Below, in pieces: positions 17,815-27,176 of a stretch of DNA of 64,000 nucleotides; positions within the stretch are counted from its first letter, which is position 1, and each line of letters begins with the position of its first letter. Made by a program: the position numbers and the translations under genes. Below the pieces are notes generated by a model. The model was not told the DNA's origin, made no database searches, and saw only the letters and a list, made by a program, of their open reading frames with translations. This DNA comes from Xenophilus sp. AP218F (lineage in GTDB: Bacteria; Pseudomonadota; Gammaproteobacteria; Burkholderiales; Chromobacteriaceae). The DNA is taken from NCBI GenBank assembly GCA_002213445.1, contig NJIE01000023.1, forward strand, positions 62,001 through 126,000. Direction: 5' to 3'.

Positions 17815-18753
17815 TCAGCCCTTGCCGTCGCGCAGCGCCGGCGGCAAGGCGAACACCGTGTTCTCTTCCACGCCGTCAAGCTCGGTCACGCTCTTTGCGC
17901 CGAAGGTCTTGATCTGCTCGATCACCGCCTGCACCAGCACTTCCGGCGCGCTGGCGCCGGCGGTGACGCCGACGCGGCCCTTGCCGTCGAACCAGCCCGC
18001 CTGCAACAGGCTGGCGTTGTCCACCATATAGGCGTCCACGCCGCGCAGCGCCGCCACCTCGCGCAAGCGATTGGAGTTGGAACTATTGGGCGAGCCGACG
18101 ACGATGACGATGTCGCACTCTGCGGCCAGCGTCTTGACCGCGTCCTGGCGGTTCTGGGTGGCGTAGCAGATATCGTCCTTCTTCGGGCTGTGAATGGCCG
18201 GGAAACGGGCCTTCAGCGCCTCGATGATGTCGCGGGTTTCGTCCACCGACAGCGTGGTCTGGCTGACGTAGGACAGCATCGCCGGGTTGGCCACCTGCAG
18301 CGTCGCCACGTCGGCCTCGGTCTGCACCAGGTGCATGCCGGAATCCACCTGCCCCATCGTGCCTTCCACCTCTGGATGGCCGGCGTGGCCTATCATGATG
18401 ATTTCCATGCCGGCCTGGCGCATGCGCTTGACCTCGACATGCACCTTGGTCACCAGCGGACAGGTGGCGTCGAACACGCGCAAGCCCAGCGCCTCGGCTT
18501 CGGCGCGCACCGACAGCGGCACGCCGTGAGCGGAGTACACCAGCGTGCTGCCGGCCGGCACGTCCTTCAGTTCCTCGATGAATACCGCGCCCTTGCCGCG
18601 CAGGTCTTCCACCACGAAACGGTTGTGCACCACCTCGTGACGCACGTAGATGGGCGCGCCGAACAGCTCGATGGCGCGCTCGACGATGGCGATGGCTCTG
18701 TCCACGCCGGCGCAAAAGCCGCGCGGATTGGCGAGCATGATGGTCTTCGTCAT
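17815..18753 (-). CDS. ispH: 4-hydroxy-3-methylbut-2-enyl diphosphate reductase
   Basis: A 312-aa iron-sulfur enzyme, the last step of the MEP isoprenoid pathway, giving IPP and DMAPP. The three cluster cysteines are Cys14 (RGFCAGV), Cys98 (DATCPLV) and Cys196 (ICYATQNRQ); the substrate-binding motif [12 protein letters not shown] follows. Length is standard. It ends the leftward ribF-ileS-lspA-ispH set, a conserved order in beta- and gammaproteobacteria, although a palindrome and 92 bp separate it from lspA. Confidence 0.96.
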   Translation of the reverse strand: MTKTIMLANPRGFCAGVDRAIAIVERAIELFGAPIYVRHEVVHNRFVVEDLRGKGAVFIEELKDVPAGSTLVYSAHGVPLSVRAEAEALGLRVFDATCPLVTKVHVEVKRMRQAGMEIIMIGHAGHPEVEGTMGQVDSGMHLVQTEADVATLQVANPAMLSYVSQTTLSVDETRDIIEALKARFPAIHSPKKDDICYATQNRQDAVKTLAAECDIVIVVGSPNSSNSNRLREVAALRGVDAYMVDNASLLQAGWFDGKGRVGVTAGASAPEVLVQAVIEQIKTFGAKSVTELDGVEENTVFALPPALRDGKG

Positions 18754-18802
18754 CCTAAATCCCTTGAAGCCGACCCGGTCTTTCCGGCCGGCAGTCGCAA
18801 CA

Positions 18803-18824
18803 ATGGCCCGCCTGGGCGGGCCAT
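18803..18824. other. GC-rich palindrome between lspA and ispH
   Basis: ATGGCCCGCC-TG-GGCGGGCCAT, without T-run. It may be a weak terminator or an mRNA-processing stem between the two leftward genes. Confidence 0.45.
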
Positions 18825-18845
18825 CCGGTCACCAGCGCGCGGGCC

Positions 18846-19346
18846 TCAGGCCTGCGGCTTTCTGAAACTGTCCAGCACCATCAACGCCGCGCCGACGCAG
18901 ATGAAAGAATCGGCCAGGTTGAACGCCGGGTAATACCAGCTGTTGTAGTAATGCACCTGGATGAAATCGATCACGTGGCCGTGGATCAGGCGGTCGATCA
19001 CATTACCCAGCGCGCCGCCCATGATGAAGGCCGCCGCGCAACTCATCAGCGGAGAGAAGCGCGCCTTGATCAGGTTCCAGCCCAGGTAGCCGCTGACCGC
19101 GAAAGCCAGCAAGGCGAAAAAGTGCTTTTGCCAGCCGCCGGCGTCGGCGAGAAAACTGAAAGCCGCGCCGGGGTTGTACAGCAGCGTAAACGCGAAATAG
19201 CCCGGAATCACCGGGCGCTGCTCGCCAAACTGATAGTTGCCGTTGAAGTAGACCTTGCTGAGCTGATCCAGCACGATGATGATCAGCGCCAGGGCGAACC
19301 ACTTCGGCCAGGTTTTGGCCTTGGGCATAGTCATTGCAGAATCCAT
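18846..19346 (-). CDS. lspA: Lipoprotein signal peptidase (signal peptidase II)
   Basis: A 166-aa inner-membrane aspartyl protease that removes the signal peptide of prolipoproteins. Four membrane helices; catalytic Asp118 (GNVIDRL) and Asp146 (FNLADSFIC). VLDQLSK and NPGAAFSFL are further family blocks. It acts on lipoproteins such as those at 12979, 31854 and 33220. It is preceded by ileS 55 bp upstream in the same direction. Confidence 0.96.
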   Translation of the reverse strand: MDSAMTMPKAKTWPKWFALALIIIVLDQLSKVYFNGNYQFGEQRPVIPGYFAFTLLYNPGAAFSFLADAGGWQKHFFALLAFAVSGYLGWNLIKARFSPLMSCAAAFIMGGALGNVIDRLIHGHVIDFIQVHYYNSWYYPAFNLADSFICVGAALMVLDSFRKPQA

Positions 19347-19366
19347 TACGCTTCCATTTGGCGAAC

Positions 19367-19392
19367 GGAGCCGCCCGCAAGCGGGCGGCTCC
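19367..19392. other. Palindrome between ileS and lspA
   Basis: GGAGCCGCCCGC-AA-GCGGGCGGCTCC: a perfect 12-bp stem without a T-run, inside an otherwise continuous leftward set. It may stabilise the upstream message or reduce read-through. Confidence 0.5.
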
Positions 19393-19401
19393 TTTGGCGG
19401 A

Positions 19402-22179
19402 TCAGGCGTGAGCGCGGGTTTCGCCCTTGCCGTCCAGATTGTCTACGCAACGGCCGCAAACGGCGCCGTGACCGGCGTGGGTGCCCACGTCGGCGCGGTA
19501 GTGCCAGCAGCGATCGCACTTGGCGTGGGCGGCGGGCGCCACGCCGATGCGCAGCGCGTCGCCGTCCTTGACGCTTACTTGCGAGACAATCAGCACGAAC
19601 TTGAGTTCATCGCCCAGGCTGCGCAGATGCTGCGCCAGCTCGGCCGGCGCGACGATCTCCACCTCGGCCTGCAAGGAAGAACCGAGCTTGTCGGCGCTGC
19701 GCAGCACTTCGATTTCCTTGTTGACCTGCGCGCGCAGCTCGCGCACCGCGCTCCACTTGGCCTCCAGCGCGGCGTCGCGTTCAGGGGACAGGCAGGGGAA
19801 CTCGTGCCAGACATGGAACAGCGTCGACTCTTCCTCGCTGTCCACCAGCACGTTCCAGGCTTCGTCGGCGGTGAAGCACAGAATCGGCGCCACCATCAGC
19901 AACAGGCTGCGGGTGATGTGGTACAACGCGGTCTGGGCGCTGCGGCGCGCGGCGCTGTCGGCCTTGGTGGTGTACAGGCGGTCCTTGATCACGTCCAGGT
20001 AGAACGCGCCCAGGTCTTCCGAACAATACGTGACGATTTCCTGCACCGCGTGGTGGAAGGCGTAGCGGGCGTACAAGTCGCCGGCCACCTTTTCCTGTAC
20101 CTGGCGGGCGCGCAGCAGCGCGTACTGGTCCAGCTCCACCAGGCTCTCCGCCGGCACCGCGTGTTCGATCGGATCGAAGTCGGACAAGTTGGCCAGCAGG
20201 AAGCGGATGGTGTTGCGCAGACGGCGATAGCTCTCGGTGGTGCGCTTCAGGATCTCCTGCGACAGCGACATGTCGCCGGAGTAGTCGGCGCTGGCCACCC
20301 ACAGACGCAGGATGTCCGCGCCCAGCGTGCCGCAGATTTCTTCCGGCGCGATGCCGTTGCCCTTGGACTTGGACATCTTGTAGCCCTTGTCGTCCACGGT
20401 GAAGCCGTGGGTGAGCAACTGCTTGTACGGCGCGCGGCCGATGGTGGCGCAGCCGGTTTTCAGGGACGACTGGAACCAGCCCCGATGCTGATCGGAGCCT
20501 TCCAGGTACAGATCGGCCGGCCAGGCCAGTTCCGGGCGCTGCTTGAGCACCGCGAAGTGGGTGGAACCGGAATCGAACCACACGTCCAGCGTGTCGGTCA
20601 GCTTGCGGTATTGCGCGGCCTCTTCGCCCAGAAGCTCGGCGGCATCCAGGCTGAACCAGGCTTCGATGCCCTGCTGCTCGATGCGCAGCGCCACTTCTTC
20701 CAGCAATTGCGCCGAGCGCGGATGCAGCTCGCCCGACTCCTTGTGGATGAAGAAGGTCATCGGCACGCCCCAGTTGCGCTGGCGCGATACGCACCAGTCC
20801 GGGCTGTTCTTGATCATGGCGTCCAGGCGGGCGCGGCCCCAGGCCGGGAAAAACTCGGTGGCGTCCACGGCGCGCTGGCTGACCTCGCGCAGAGTTTCGC
20901 CGCCATTGCCGGCCTTGTCCATGCCGATGAACCACTGCGGCGTGGCGCGGAAGATGATGGGCGTCTTGTGGCGCCAGCAGTGCGGGTAGCTGTGCTCCAA
21001 CTTGGCCTGGTGCACCAGCGCGCCCTGCTCTTGCAGCGTTTCGATCACCCGCGGATTGGCGTCCCATACCAGCATGCCGGCAAAACGCTCGGTACTGCTC
21101 TTGTAGCGGCCGTCGTCGGCCACCGGGTTATTGACCGGCAGCTTGTAATGCTGGCCGGCCTGGAAGTCTTCCAGACCGTGGGCCGGCGCGGTGTGCACCA
21201 GGCCGGTGCCGGCGTCGATGGTGACGTGATCGCCCAGGATCACCGGCACCTGGCGGTCGTAGAACGGGTGCTGCAGCGCCAGCAGCTCCAGCGCCTGGCC
21301 CTTGGCCTCGCCCAGCACGCTATAGCTTTCCACACCGTAGCGCTTCATCGTCGCTTCGACCAGATCCTTGCCCAGGATCAGCTTGCCCTTCGGGGTGTCC
21401 AGCAGCTGATAGTCGAGGTTGGCGTTGACGGCCACCGCCTGGTTGGCGGGCAGCGTCCACGGCGTGGTGGTCCAGATCACCGCCAGCGCGCCGGAAGCAT
21501 CCGCGCCGAAGGCGGCGGAAGCCTTGTCGGCGTCCAGCAGCTTGAAGCCCACGTCGATGGCCGGCGACACCTTGTCTTCGTATTCGACCTCGGCCTCGGC
21601 CAGCGAGGAGCCGCACTCGATGCACCAGTGCACCGGCTTCTCGCCCTTGGCGAGATAGCCGTTCTCATAAATCTTGCCGAGGGTGCGCACGATGTCGGCC
21701 TCGGTCTTGAAGTCCATGGTCAGATAGGGATTGTCCCAATCGCCCAGCACGCCCAGACGGATGAAGCCCTTCTTCTGGCGCGCCACCTGCTCCTTGGCGT
21801 ATTCGCGGCACAGCTCGCGGAACTTGGCCGCCGGGATATTCTTGCCGTGCAACTTTTCCACCATCAATTCGATGGGCAGGCCGTGGCAGTCCCAGCCCGG
21901 CACGTAGGGGGCATCGAAACCGGCCAGGGTCTTGGAGCGGACGATGATGTCCTTGAGCACCTTGTTGACCGCGTGGCCGAGGTGAATGTCGTTGTTGGCG
22001 TACGGCGGGCCGTCGTGCAGGATGAATTTGGGACGGCCGGCAGACAGTTTGCGCAGCTTTTCATAGCGCTTTTCTTCCTGCCATTGTTTTACCCAGGCCG
22101 GTTCGCGTTTGGCCAGATCCCCGCGCATGGCGAAGGGTGTATCCAGCAGGTTTACGGTTTTACGATAATCGATGCTCAT
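19402..22179 (-). CDS. ileS: Isoleucyl-tRNA synthetase
   Basis: A 925-aa class Ia aminoacyl-tRNA synthetase. The HIGH motif is HLGH at residues 66-69 and the KMSKS motif lies near 602-606 ([11 protein letters not shown]). The editing domain lies between them, and the C-terminus has the zinc finger CDRCWHYR...CGRC typical of the bacterial IleS1 type. Its ATG overlaps the ribF stop as ATGA, so translation is coupled. Confidence 0.97.
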   Translation of the reverse strand: MSIDYRKTVNLLDTPFAMRGDLAKREPAWVKQWQEEKRYEKLRKLSAGRPKFILHDGPPYANNDIHLGHAVNKVLKDIIVRSKTLAGFDAPYVPGWDCHGLPIELMVEKLHGKNIPAAKFRELCREYAKEQVARQKKGFIRLGVLGDWDNPYLTMDFKTEADIVRTLGKIYENGYLAKGEKPVHWCIECGSSLAEAEVEYEDKVSPAIDVGFKLLDADKASAAFGADASGALAVIWTTTPWTLPANQAVAVNANLDYQLLDTPKGKLILGKDLVEATMKRYGVESYSVLGEAKGQALELLALQHPFYDRQVPVILGDHVTIDAGTGLVHTAPAHGLEDFQAGQHYKLPVNNPVADDGRYKSSTERFAGMLVWDANPRVIETLQEQGALVHQAKLEHSYPHCWRHKTPIIFRATPQWFIGMDKAGNGGETLREVSQRAVDATEFFPAWGRARLDAMIKNSPDWCVSRQRNWGVPMTFFIHKESGELHPRSAQLLEEVALRIEQQGIEAWFSLDAAELLGEEAAQYRKLTDTLDVWFDSGSTHFAVLKQRPELAWPADLYLEGSDQHRGWFQSSLKTGCATIGRAPYKQLLTHGFTVDDKGYKMSKSKGNGIAPEEICGTLGADILRLWVASADYSGDMSLSQEILKRTTESYRRLRNTIRFLLANLSDFDPIEHAVPAESLVELDQYALLRARQVQEKVAGDLYARYAFHHAVQEIVTYCSEDLGAFYLDVIKDRLYTTKADSAARRSAQTALYHITRSLLLMVAPILCFTADEAWNVLVDSEEESTLFHVWHEFPCLSPERDAALEAKWSAVRELRAQVNKEIEVLRSADKLGSSLQAEVEIVAPAELAQHLRSLGDELKFVLIVSQVSVKDGDALRIGVAPAAHAKCDRCWHYRADVGTHAGHGAVCGRCVDNLDGKGETRAHA

Positions 22180-23111
22180 GCCTGCTCTCGCTGCAAACTT
22201 GTCAAATAGGTCTTGGCGCTGGCCGCGTCGCGCTCTATTTGCGCCACCAGCGTTGCCAAATCGTCATAGCGCGCTTCGTCGCGCAACTTCTTCAGGAAAC
22301 GTACCGTCACCCGCTTGCCGTACAGATTGCCGGAAAAATCGAACAGATGCACTTCCAGTTTGTAGTCGGGGGTCTCGCTGACTGTCGGGTTCAGCCCCAG
22401 GCTGGCCACCCCGCCCAGACGGCCATCCGGGTCGTCCATCTCCACCACGAACACGCCTTGCAAAGCCGGCTTGAGATGCGGCAGGTGAATGTTGGCGGTG
22501 GGAAAGCCTATCGTCCGCCCCAGCTTGCGGCCGTGCATCACCTTGCCCGATATCTGGTAGGGCCGCCCCAGCAAAGCCGCAGCCATGTCCAGATCGCCCA
22601 GCGCCAGCCGCTCCCGCACCAGCGTGCTGGAAGCGCGCTCGCCCTGCACCAGCACCGAGGGCATCGCTTCGGTGACGAACTTCGGACAGGACTGCAGCAG
22701 GGCGAAATTCCCCTGTCGATCGGCACCGAACTGGAAATCGTCGCCTATCAGCAGATAACGGGTCTGCAACTCGCGCACCAGCACCTGATCGACAAACTGC
22801 CCGGCCGGCATCCGCGAAAAGCCGTGATTGAAACGGTAGACGAACAGATAGTCCACCAATCCCAGGCGCTTGAGAAAGGTAAATTTGTCACGCAAGGTGG
22901 ACAAGCGCGCCGGCGGATTGCGCCGGCCGAAAAACTCGCGCGGATGCGGCTCGAATGTCAGCAAGGCGGTGGGCAGATCGCGCGCGTCGGCCTCCAGCCG
23001 CAAGCGCTGCAGCATTTTCTGATGCCCCAGATGAACGCCATCGAAATTGCCTATGGTCAACGCGCAGCCAGACAGTCCAAAGCGGCGCGGATCGCCTAAA
23101 AATACCTGCAT
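22176..23111 (-). CDS. ribF: Bifunctional riboflavin kinase/FAD synthetase
   Basis: A 311-aa enzyme making FMN and FAD. The N-terminal FAD synthetase half carries [13 protein letters not shown] (nucleotidyltransferase GXHXGH-type motif, about residues 20-32); the C-terminal kinase half starts near 185 with [11 protein letters not shown]. Length is standard. First gene of the ribF-ileS overlap pair. Downstream of a terminator facing from the OmpA gene. Confidence 0.96.
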   Translation of the reverse strand: MQVFLGDPRRFGLSGCALTIGNFDGVHLGHQKMLQRLRLEADARDLPTALLTFEPHPREFFGRRNPPARLSTLRDKFTFLKRLGLVDYLFVYRFNHGFSRMPAGQFVDQVLVRELQTRYLLIGDDFQFGADRQGNFALLQSCPKFVTEAMPSVLVQGERASSTLVRERLALGDLDMAAALLGRPYQISGKVMHGRKLGRTIGFPTANIHLPHLKPALQGVFVVEMDDPDGRLGGVASLGLNPTVSETPDYKLEVHLFDFSGNLYGKRVTVRFLKKLRDEARYDDLATLVAQIERDAASAKTYLTSLQREQA

Positions 23112-23195
23112 CTGCGGTCTTCTGTACGTTCTGGAAACCTTCGATTGTAGCCGGCCGCAAGCGATAGCGTCCAGACGTCAAAGGCAGGAATACAA

Positions 23196-23225
23196 AAACA
23201 AAAAGCCCCACTCGCGTGGGGCTTT
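23196..23225 (-). terminator. Terminator of the OmpA-family gene
   Basis: AAAGCCCCAC, loop TCGC, GTGGGGCTTT; on the minus strand the stem runs into TTTGTTTTTG. Strong. Confidence 0.88.
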
Positions 23226-23247
23226 GCGCAGAGAGCTGCAGCCGGAA

Positions 23248-23928
23248 TTACTTGGCTTGCTGTTCTACTACGGACTCTTTGACGGCGTCGATGGTCAGCT
23301 CAACGCGACGGTCAGACTCGATGCAAGCCTTGATCTCAGCGTTTTGCTTCTTGTTCTTGGCGTATTTCGGGAACTTGGCCTTGCACTCTTCGGTCATCTT
23401 GGCGTCAGCCTTGCCCTTGCCTACAGCGGCAACCTTCTCGGCCGGGATGCCGGCGTCAACGAAGTAAGCCTTGACAGCGTCAGCGCGCTTTTGCGACAGC
23501 GCGTTGTTGTACTTGTCGGAACCCAGGAAGTCGGTGTAGCCGTCGATTTCAACGCCGTTCAGGTAACCCTTGCCGGCGTGAGCCTTCAGCTTGGAAACCA
23601 GCGGGTCCAGTTCGTTCTTGGCGTCCGGACGCAGGGTGGCCTTGTCGAAGTTGAACAGGACTTTAGCGGACAGAGTAACTTTTTCCTTAACAGCGACCAT
23701 GGTCGGCTTCGGAGCGGCTACTACCGGCTTGGCGGCTTCGCGGTCGCCACACTCGACCAGACCATCCTTGGCCTTGTCGAAGTAGGTGGTTTTCCAGCAT
23801 TCGCCGTAGCTGTTGCGAGTCACAGCGTCGGTGGACTGGTCAACGGCATAACCCGGTTTAGCAGCAAAAGCGCTAGCGGAAACCAACAGAGCGGCAACGA
23901 GTGCGCTCAGTTTCAGCTGTTTAGTCAT
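23248..23928 (-). CDS. OmpA-family outer-membrane protein (Rmp/class 4-like)
   Basis: A 226-aa protein with a clear signal peptide (MTKQLKLSALVAALLVSASAFA). A short mature N-terminal part has the NSYGECWKTTYFDKA and VECGD cysteines, then a Pro/Lys/Val linker, then an OmpA C-terminal peptidoglycan-binding domain (KVLFNFDKATLRPDA, DGYTDFLGSDKYN, SQKRADAVKAY, ESDRRVEL). This layout matches neisserial Rmp/PIII, which associates with porins and peptidoglycan rather than forming a barrel. The codon use is less GC-rich than its neighbours, as expected for a highly expressed gene. A near-consensus promoter and strong terminator make it monocistronic. Confidence 0.93.
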   Translation of the reverse strand: MTKQLKLSALVAALLVSASAFAAKPGYAVDQSTDAVTRNSYGECWKTTYFDKAKDGLVECGDREAAKPVVAAPKPTMVAVKEKVTLSAKVLFNFDKATLRPDAKNELDPLVSKLKAHAGKGYLNGVEIDGYTDFLGSDKYNNALSQKRADAVKAYFVDAGIPAEKVAAVGKGKADAKMTEECKAKFPKYAKNKKQNAEIKACIESDRRVELTIDAVKESVVEQQAK

Positions 23929-24046
23929 GTTATTCCCTCTTTAATCTATAAAATGGGTAGCAATGCGGGCTGACGCAAAGACCACACGAACAATTTTACT
24001 GCAAACATCAGGGGTTCTACATGCTGTGTTTATGCAGTTAACCCGC

Positions 24047-24075
24047 ACTATAGAAATCCAGCAATCCCATGTCAA
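24047..24075 (-). promoter_or_regulatory. Sigma-70 promoter of the OmpA-family gene
   Basis: On the minus strand TTGACA (24075-24070), a 17-bp spacer and TATAGT (24052-24047). This nearly perfect promoter would start RNA near 24040, giving a leader of about 110 nt before the ATG at 23928. The start codon is preceded by AGAGGGAATAAC. Confidence 0.85.
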
Positions 24076-24166
24076 CACAGGGCCGGCCGACTTCGCTGGC
24101 TACCGTTGCATAAATACATCACATTTCGCTTATTTTTACCACTTTTTGTCTCAAAGAAGCGACACA

Positions 24167-24679
24167 TTACAGCAATGTGACGCGTCGACGAAACAGTGGC
24201 TCCGGTTGTCGCCAGGTGCTTTGATACTGCTCGCTGAAAGTTTGCAACGACGTTGCCATCCGATCCGCCGCCTTGCCGTCCTTGACCGCGAAAGCATCGA
24301 AGCCCACCTGCGCCAAGGCGTGCGCCAGATCTTGCCAGACGTCGCCGATCGCCCGCAGCTCTCCAGCGTAATGATACCGCTCGCGCAGCAAGCGGGCCAG
24401 ACTATAACCGCGTCCGTCGGTAAATACCGGAAAATCCACCGCCACCACAGGCAGCCGCGGCAAGTCGGCGGCCAGCCGCCCAGGCTCGTCGTCCGGGGCC
24501 AGCCACACACCCACGCGGCCGCGGCGGCGCATCAGCGCCTCGCGTTCGCTCAGCCAATAGTTCAAGGGAACAAGCACATCCTGATCGTCCGGCGCGCCCG
24601 GCCAACCGCCCTCTTGGTTCTGGCGCAGCAAATGCCAGTCATCCCGCTGCGCCTGGCCATGCTTAATGAGACTGGGCAT
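24167..24679 (-). CDS. DUF934 protein linked to sulfite reductase
   Basis: A 170-aa cytosolic protein of the DUF934 family. Characteristic blocks are VLVPLNYWLSEREAL (about 35-50) and FPVFTDGRGYSLARLLRERY (about 84-103), then a C-terminal RMATSLQTFSEQYQST. In proteobacteria it is regularly encoded directly after cysI, as here with a 17-bp overlap. A role in sulfite reduction, perhaps as partner or electron-transfer helper, is inferred from this context; biochemistry is not known to me. Confidence 0.88.
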   Translation of the reverse strand: MPSLIKHGQAQRDDWHLLRQNQEGGWPGAPDDQDVLVPLNYWLSEREALMRRRGRVGVWLAPDDEPGRLAADLPRLPVVAVDFPVFTDGRGYSLARLLRERYHYAGELRAIGDVWQDLAHALAQVGFDAFAVKDGKAADRMATSLQTFSEQYQSTWRQPEPLFRRRVTLL

Positions 24680-26321
24680 AAACGCTCTCCTTGAATGGCT
24701 CGAACCCCAGACGCCGCACGGCGTCGATGAACGGCTCGCCCGGCTGCCGACGCTGGACGTAAACCTGCATGATGCGCTGGAAGGCCGCCGGCACGTCGGC
24801 CTGGGCGAAGGACGGGCCGATCACCTTGCCGATGGCGGTATGGCTGCCCTGACTGCCGCCCAGCGTGATCTGGTACCACTCCTCGCCGTTCTTGTCGACG
24901 CCCAGGATGCCGATGTTGCCGATGTGGTGGTGGCCGCAGGCGTTCATGCAGCCGGAGAAATTACAGGCGATCTCGCCCAGATCGTACAGATAATCCATAT
25001 CGTCGAAAGTGCGCTGGATCGCCTCCGCCACCGGGATCGAGCGGGCGTTGGCCAGCGAACAGAAATCGCCGCCGGGGCAACTGATGATGTCGGTCAGCAG
25101 GCCGATATTGGGCGTGGCCATTCCCTGCAGCCGTGCCTGCTGCCACAGGGCGTACAGATCGCTCTCGGCGACGTCGGGCAGCACCAGATTCTGTTCATGC
25201 GCCACGCGCAGCTCGCCAAAGCCGAAGCGATCGGCCCAGTCCGCCGCGGCGTCCATCTGCTCGGCGCTGATGTCGCCTGGCGGCACGCCGGTTTTCTTCA
25301 AGGACAGCACCACCGAGCGATAGCCTGGCTGCTTGTGCAAGCGGGTGTTGCGCTCCACCCAGCGGGCGAAGGCCTTGTCCTCGGCCTGCGCCGCGACGAA
25401 CGCCGGCGGATTGGCCGACAGCGGCTGATAAGCCGGATCGACGAAGAAGCTGGCGAAGTGGGCGACGTCCTCGTCGCGCAAGGTCGCCGGGCCGTCCTTC
25501 AGATGCAACCATTCGTCTTCCACCTTGGCGGCGAAGCCCTCCACCGTCATCGCCTTGACCAGAATCTTGATGCGCGCCTTGTATTTGTTGTCGCGACGGC
25601 CAAAGCGGTTGTAGACGCGCAGCACGGCGTCGAGATACGTCAGCAAGTGGCGGGTGGGCAGGAAAGCGCGCACCACTTCGCCGACCATGGGCGTGCGCCC
25701 GAGGCCGCCGCCGACAATGACCTTGAAACCGACTTCGCCGTCGCCGTTGCGGATCACATGCAGGCCGATGTCGTGCACCATGCTGGCGGCCCGATCCTCG
25801 ACGCTGCCTGAGACGGCGATCTTGAACTTGCGCGGCAGGAAGGCGAACTCGGGGTGCAGCGTGCTCCACTGGCGGATGATCTCGCAGTAGGGCCGCGGAT
25901 CGAGCAGCTCGTCCGACGCGACGCCGGCGAAGGCATCGGTGGTGGTGTTGCGCACGCAGTTGCCCGAGGTCTGGATGGCGTGCATCTCCACTTCGGCCAG
26001 CTCTTCCAGAATGTCCGGCACCCGCGAGAGCTCCGGCCAGTTGAACTGGATATTCTGGCGAGTGGTGAAGTGGCCGTAGCCCTTGTCGTAGCGGCGGGCG
26101 ATGTCGGCCAGCTTGCGCAGCTGCCCGCTGCGCAGATGGCCGTAGGGAATGGCCACCCGCAGCATCGGCGCGTGGCGCTGCACATAAAGGCCATTCATCA
26201 GCCGCAGGGGGCGGAATTCGTCTTCGCTCAGCTCGCCGGCGAGGAAGCGTCGGGTCTGGTCGCGAAACTGGGCCACCCGCTCGCGGACGATGCGGTGGTC
26301 TACTTCATCGTATCGATACAT
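24663..26321 (-). CDS. cysI: Sulfite (nitrite/sulfite) reductase, siroheme hemoprotein
   Basis: A 552-aa siroheme/[4Fe-4S] enzyme reducing sulfite to sulfide. The cluster/siroheme cysteines are in SCPGGDFCSLANA (C-X5-C) and NFSGCMNACGHHHIGNIG (C-X3-C). The two-fold ferredoxin-like repeat is visible as YGHFTTRQNIQFNW early and LRVAHEQNLVLPD later. No flavoprotein subunit (cysJ) is adjacent, so the electron donor may be ferredoxin or another protein. It lies 39 bp after cysH and overlaps DUF934 downstream. Confidence 0.93.
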   Translation of the reverse strand: MYRYDEVDHRIVRERVAQFRDQTRRFLAGELSEDEFRPLRLMNGLYVQRHAPMLRVAIPYGHLRSGQLRKLADIARRYDKGYGHFTTRQNIQFNWPELSRVPDILEELAEVEMHAIQTSGNCVRNTTTDAFAGVASDELLDPRPYCEIIRQWSTLHPEFAFLPRKFKIAVSGSVEDRAASMVHDIGLHVIRNGDGEVGFKVIVGGGLGRTPMVGEVVRAFLPTRHLLTYLDAVLRVYNRFGRRDNKYKARIKILVKAMTVEGFAAKVEDEWLHLKDGPATLRDEDVAHFASFFVDPAYQPLSANPPAFVAAQAEDKAFARWVERNTRLHKQPGYRSVVLSLKKTGVPPGDISAEQMDAAADWADRFGFGELRVAHEQNLVLPDVAESDLYALWQQARLQGMATPNIGLLTDIISCPGGDFCSLANARSIPVAEAIQRTFDDMDYLYDLGEIACNFSGCMNACGHHHIGNIGILGVDKNGEEWYQITLGGSQGSHTAIGKVIGPSFAQADVPAAFQRIMQVYVQRRQPGEPFIDAVRRLGFEPFKESVYAQSH

Positions 26322-26360
26322 GAATGTCTTCCGGACAGGAACATGAACGGCAGGCGGGCC

Positions 26361-27065
26361 TCAGGCCGGCCGCGTGAGCGGGCTGGCCTTGACGTGCAGC
26401 CCGCACTCCTTGGTTTCGGGGTTCTCCCACCACCAGCGGCCGGCGCGAATGTCTTCGCCCACGCTGATCGCCCGGGTGCAGGGCGCGCAGCCTATCGACG
26501 GATAGTGGCGGTCGTGCAGTGCGTTGTACGGCACGTCGCGCTCGCGCAGGTATTGCCAGACTTCGGCCTCGGTCCAGTCCAGCAGGGGGTTGAACTTCAT
26601 CAGGCCGTTGTCGGCGTCATGTTCGCGGGCCGCCAGATCCTGGCGCGTCGGCGACTGCTCTCGCCTGAGGCCGGTGATCCAGGCGGAGCGACCGGCCAGC
26701 GCGCGCTTGAGCGGGGCGATCTTGCGGATCTGGCAACAGGACTTGCGCAATTCGACGCTGCGATAAAAGCCGTTGACGCCGTGCAGATTGACGTATTGCT
26801 CGGTGGCGGCGGTGTCGGGGAAATACACCGTCACCGGGTGGCTGGGGTAGCGTTCGGCCACTTGCTGCATCAACGCGTAGGTTTCGGCCGGCAAGCGGCC
26901 GGTATCCAGGCTGAAGCTGGCCAGGGGCAAGCCCAGCCGCGCTATCAGATCGGTCAGCACCATGTCCTCGGCGCCGTAGCTGTTGGCCAGCGCCGCGTCA
27001 GGATGGGCGGCGGCGATTTCGCGCAGCAGCCGCTCGCTGGCCGCCAGTTTTTGTTCCAGGCTCAT
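26361..27065 (-). CDS. cysH: APS/PAPS reductase (thioredoxin-dependent)
   Basis: A 234-aa enzyme making sulfite from adenylyl sulfate. The start MSLEQKLAA follows GAGGGGAG; 13 upstream codons are rejected. The presence of a Cys-Cys pair (SCCQIRKI) and of CAPC (GCAPCTRAI) indicates a [4Fe-4S] cluster, so the preferred substrate is probably APS rather than PAPS. The catalytic Cys is in the C-terminal ECGLHVK. Divergent from cysB across a 111-bp AT-rich region. Confidence 0.93.
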   Translation of the reverse strand: MSLEQKLAASERLLREIAAAHPDAALANSYGAEDMVLTDLIARLGLPLASFSLDTGRLPAETYALMQQVAERYPSHPVTVYFPDTAATEQYVNLHGVNGFYRSVELRKSCCQIRKIAPLKRALAGRSAWITGLRREQSPTRQDLAAREHDADNGLMKFNPLLDWTEAEVWQYLRERDVPYNALHDRHYPSIGCAPCTRAISVGEDIRAGRWWWENPETKECGLHVKASPLTRPA

Positions 27066-27176
27066 CGGACACTCCCCTCGAAATTTCCGCTCCATGCTAC
27101 GCAAGGGGCTTATAAACCTAAAAGAATATTGTGTTAGTATTTAATGACTACAGGTTTTATAGAGGACATCCGCGGC
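27066..27176. promoter_or_regulatory. Divergent cysH/cysB control region
   Basis: A 111-bp spacer, strikingly AT-rich in the centre (about 27110-27150), between cysH (left) and cysB (right). Such divergent LysR/target regions usually hold the regulator's binding sites. I cannot fix -35/-10 pairs with confidence; TAGTAT near 27136 is a possible -10 for cysB. Confidence 0.5.

Noticed and set aside
19276-22209. 977-codon plus-strand frame opposite ileS
   Set aside because: Mirror of the ileS reading frame; ileS itself has HIGH, KMSKS and zinc-finger motifs.
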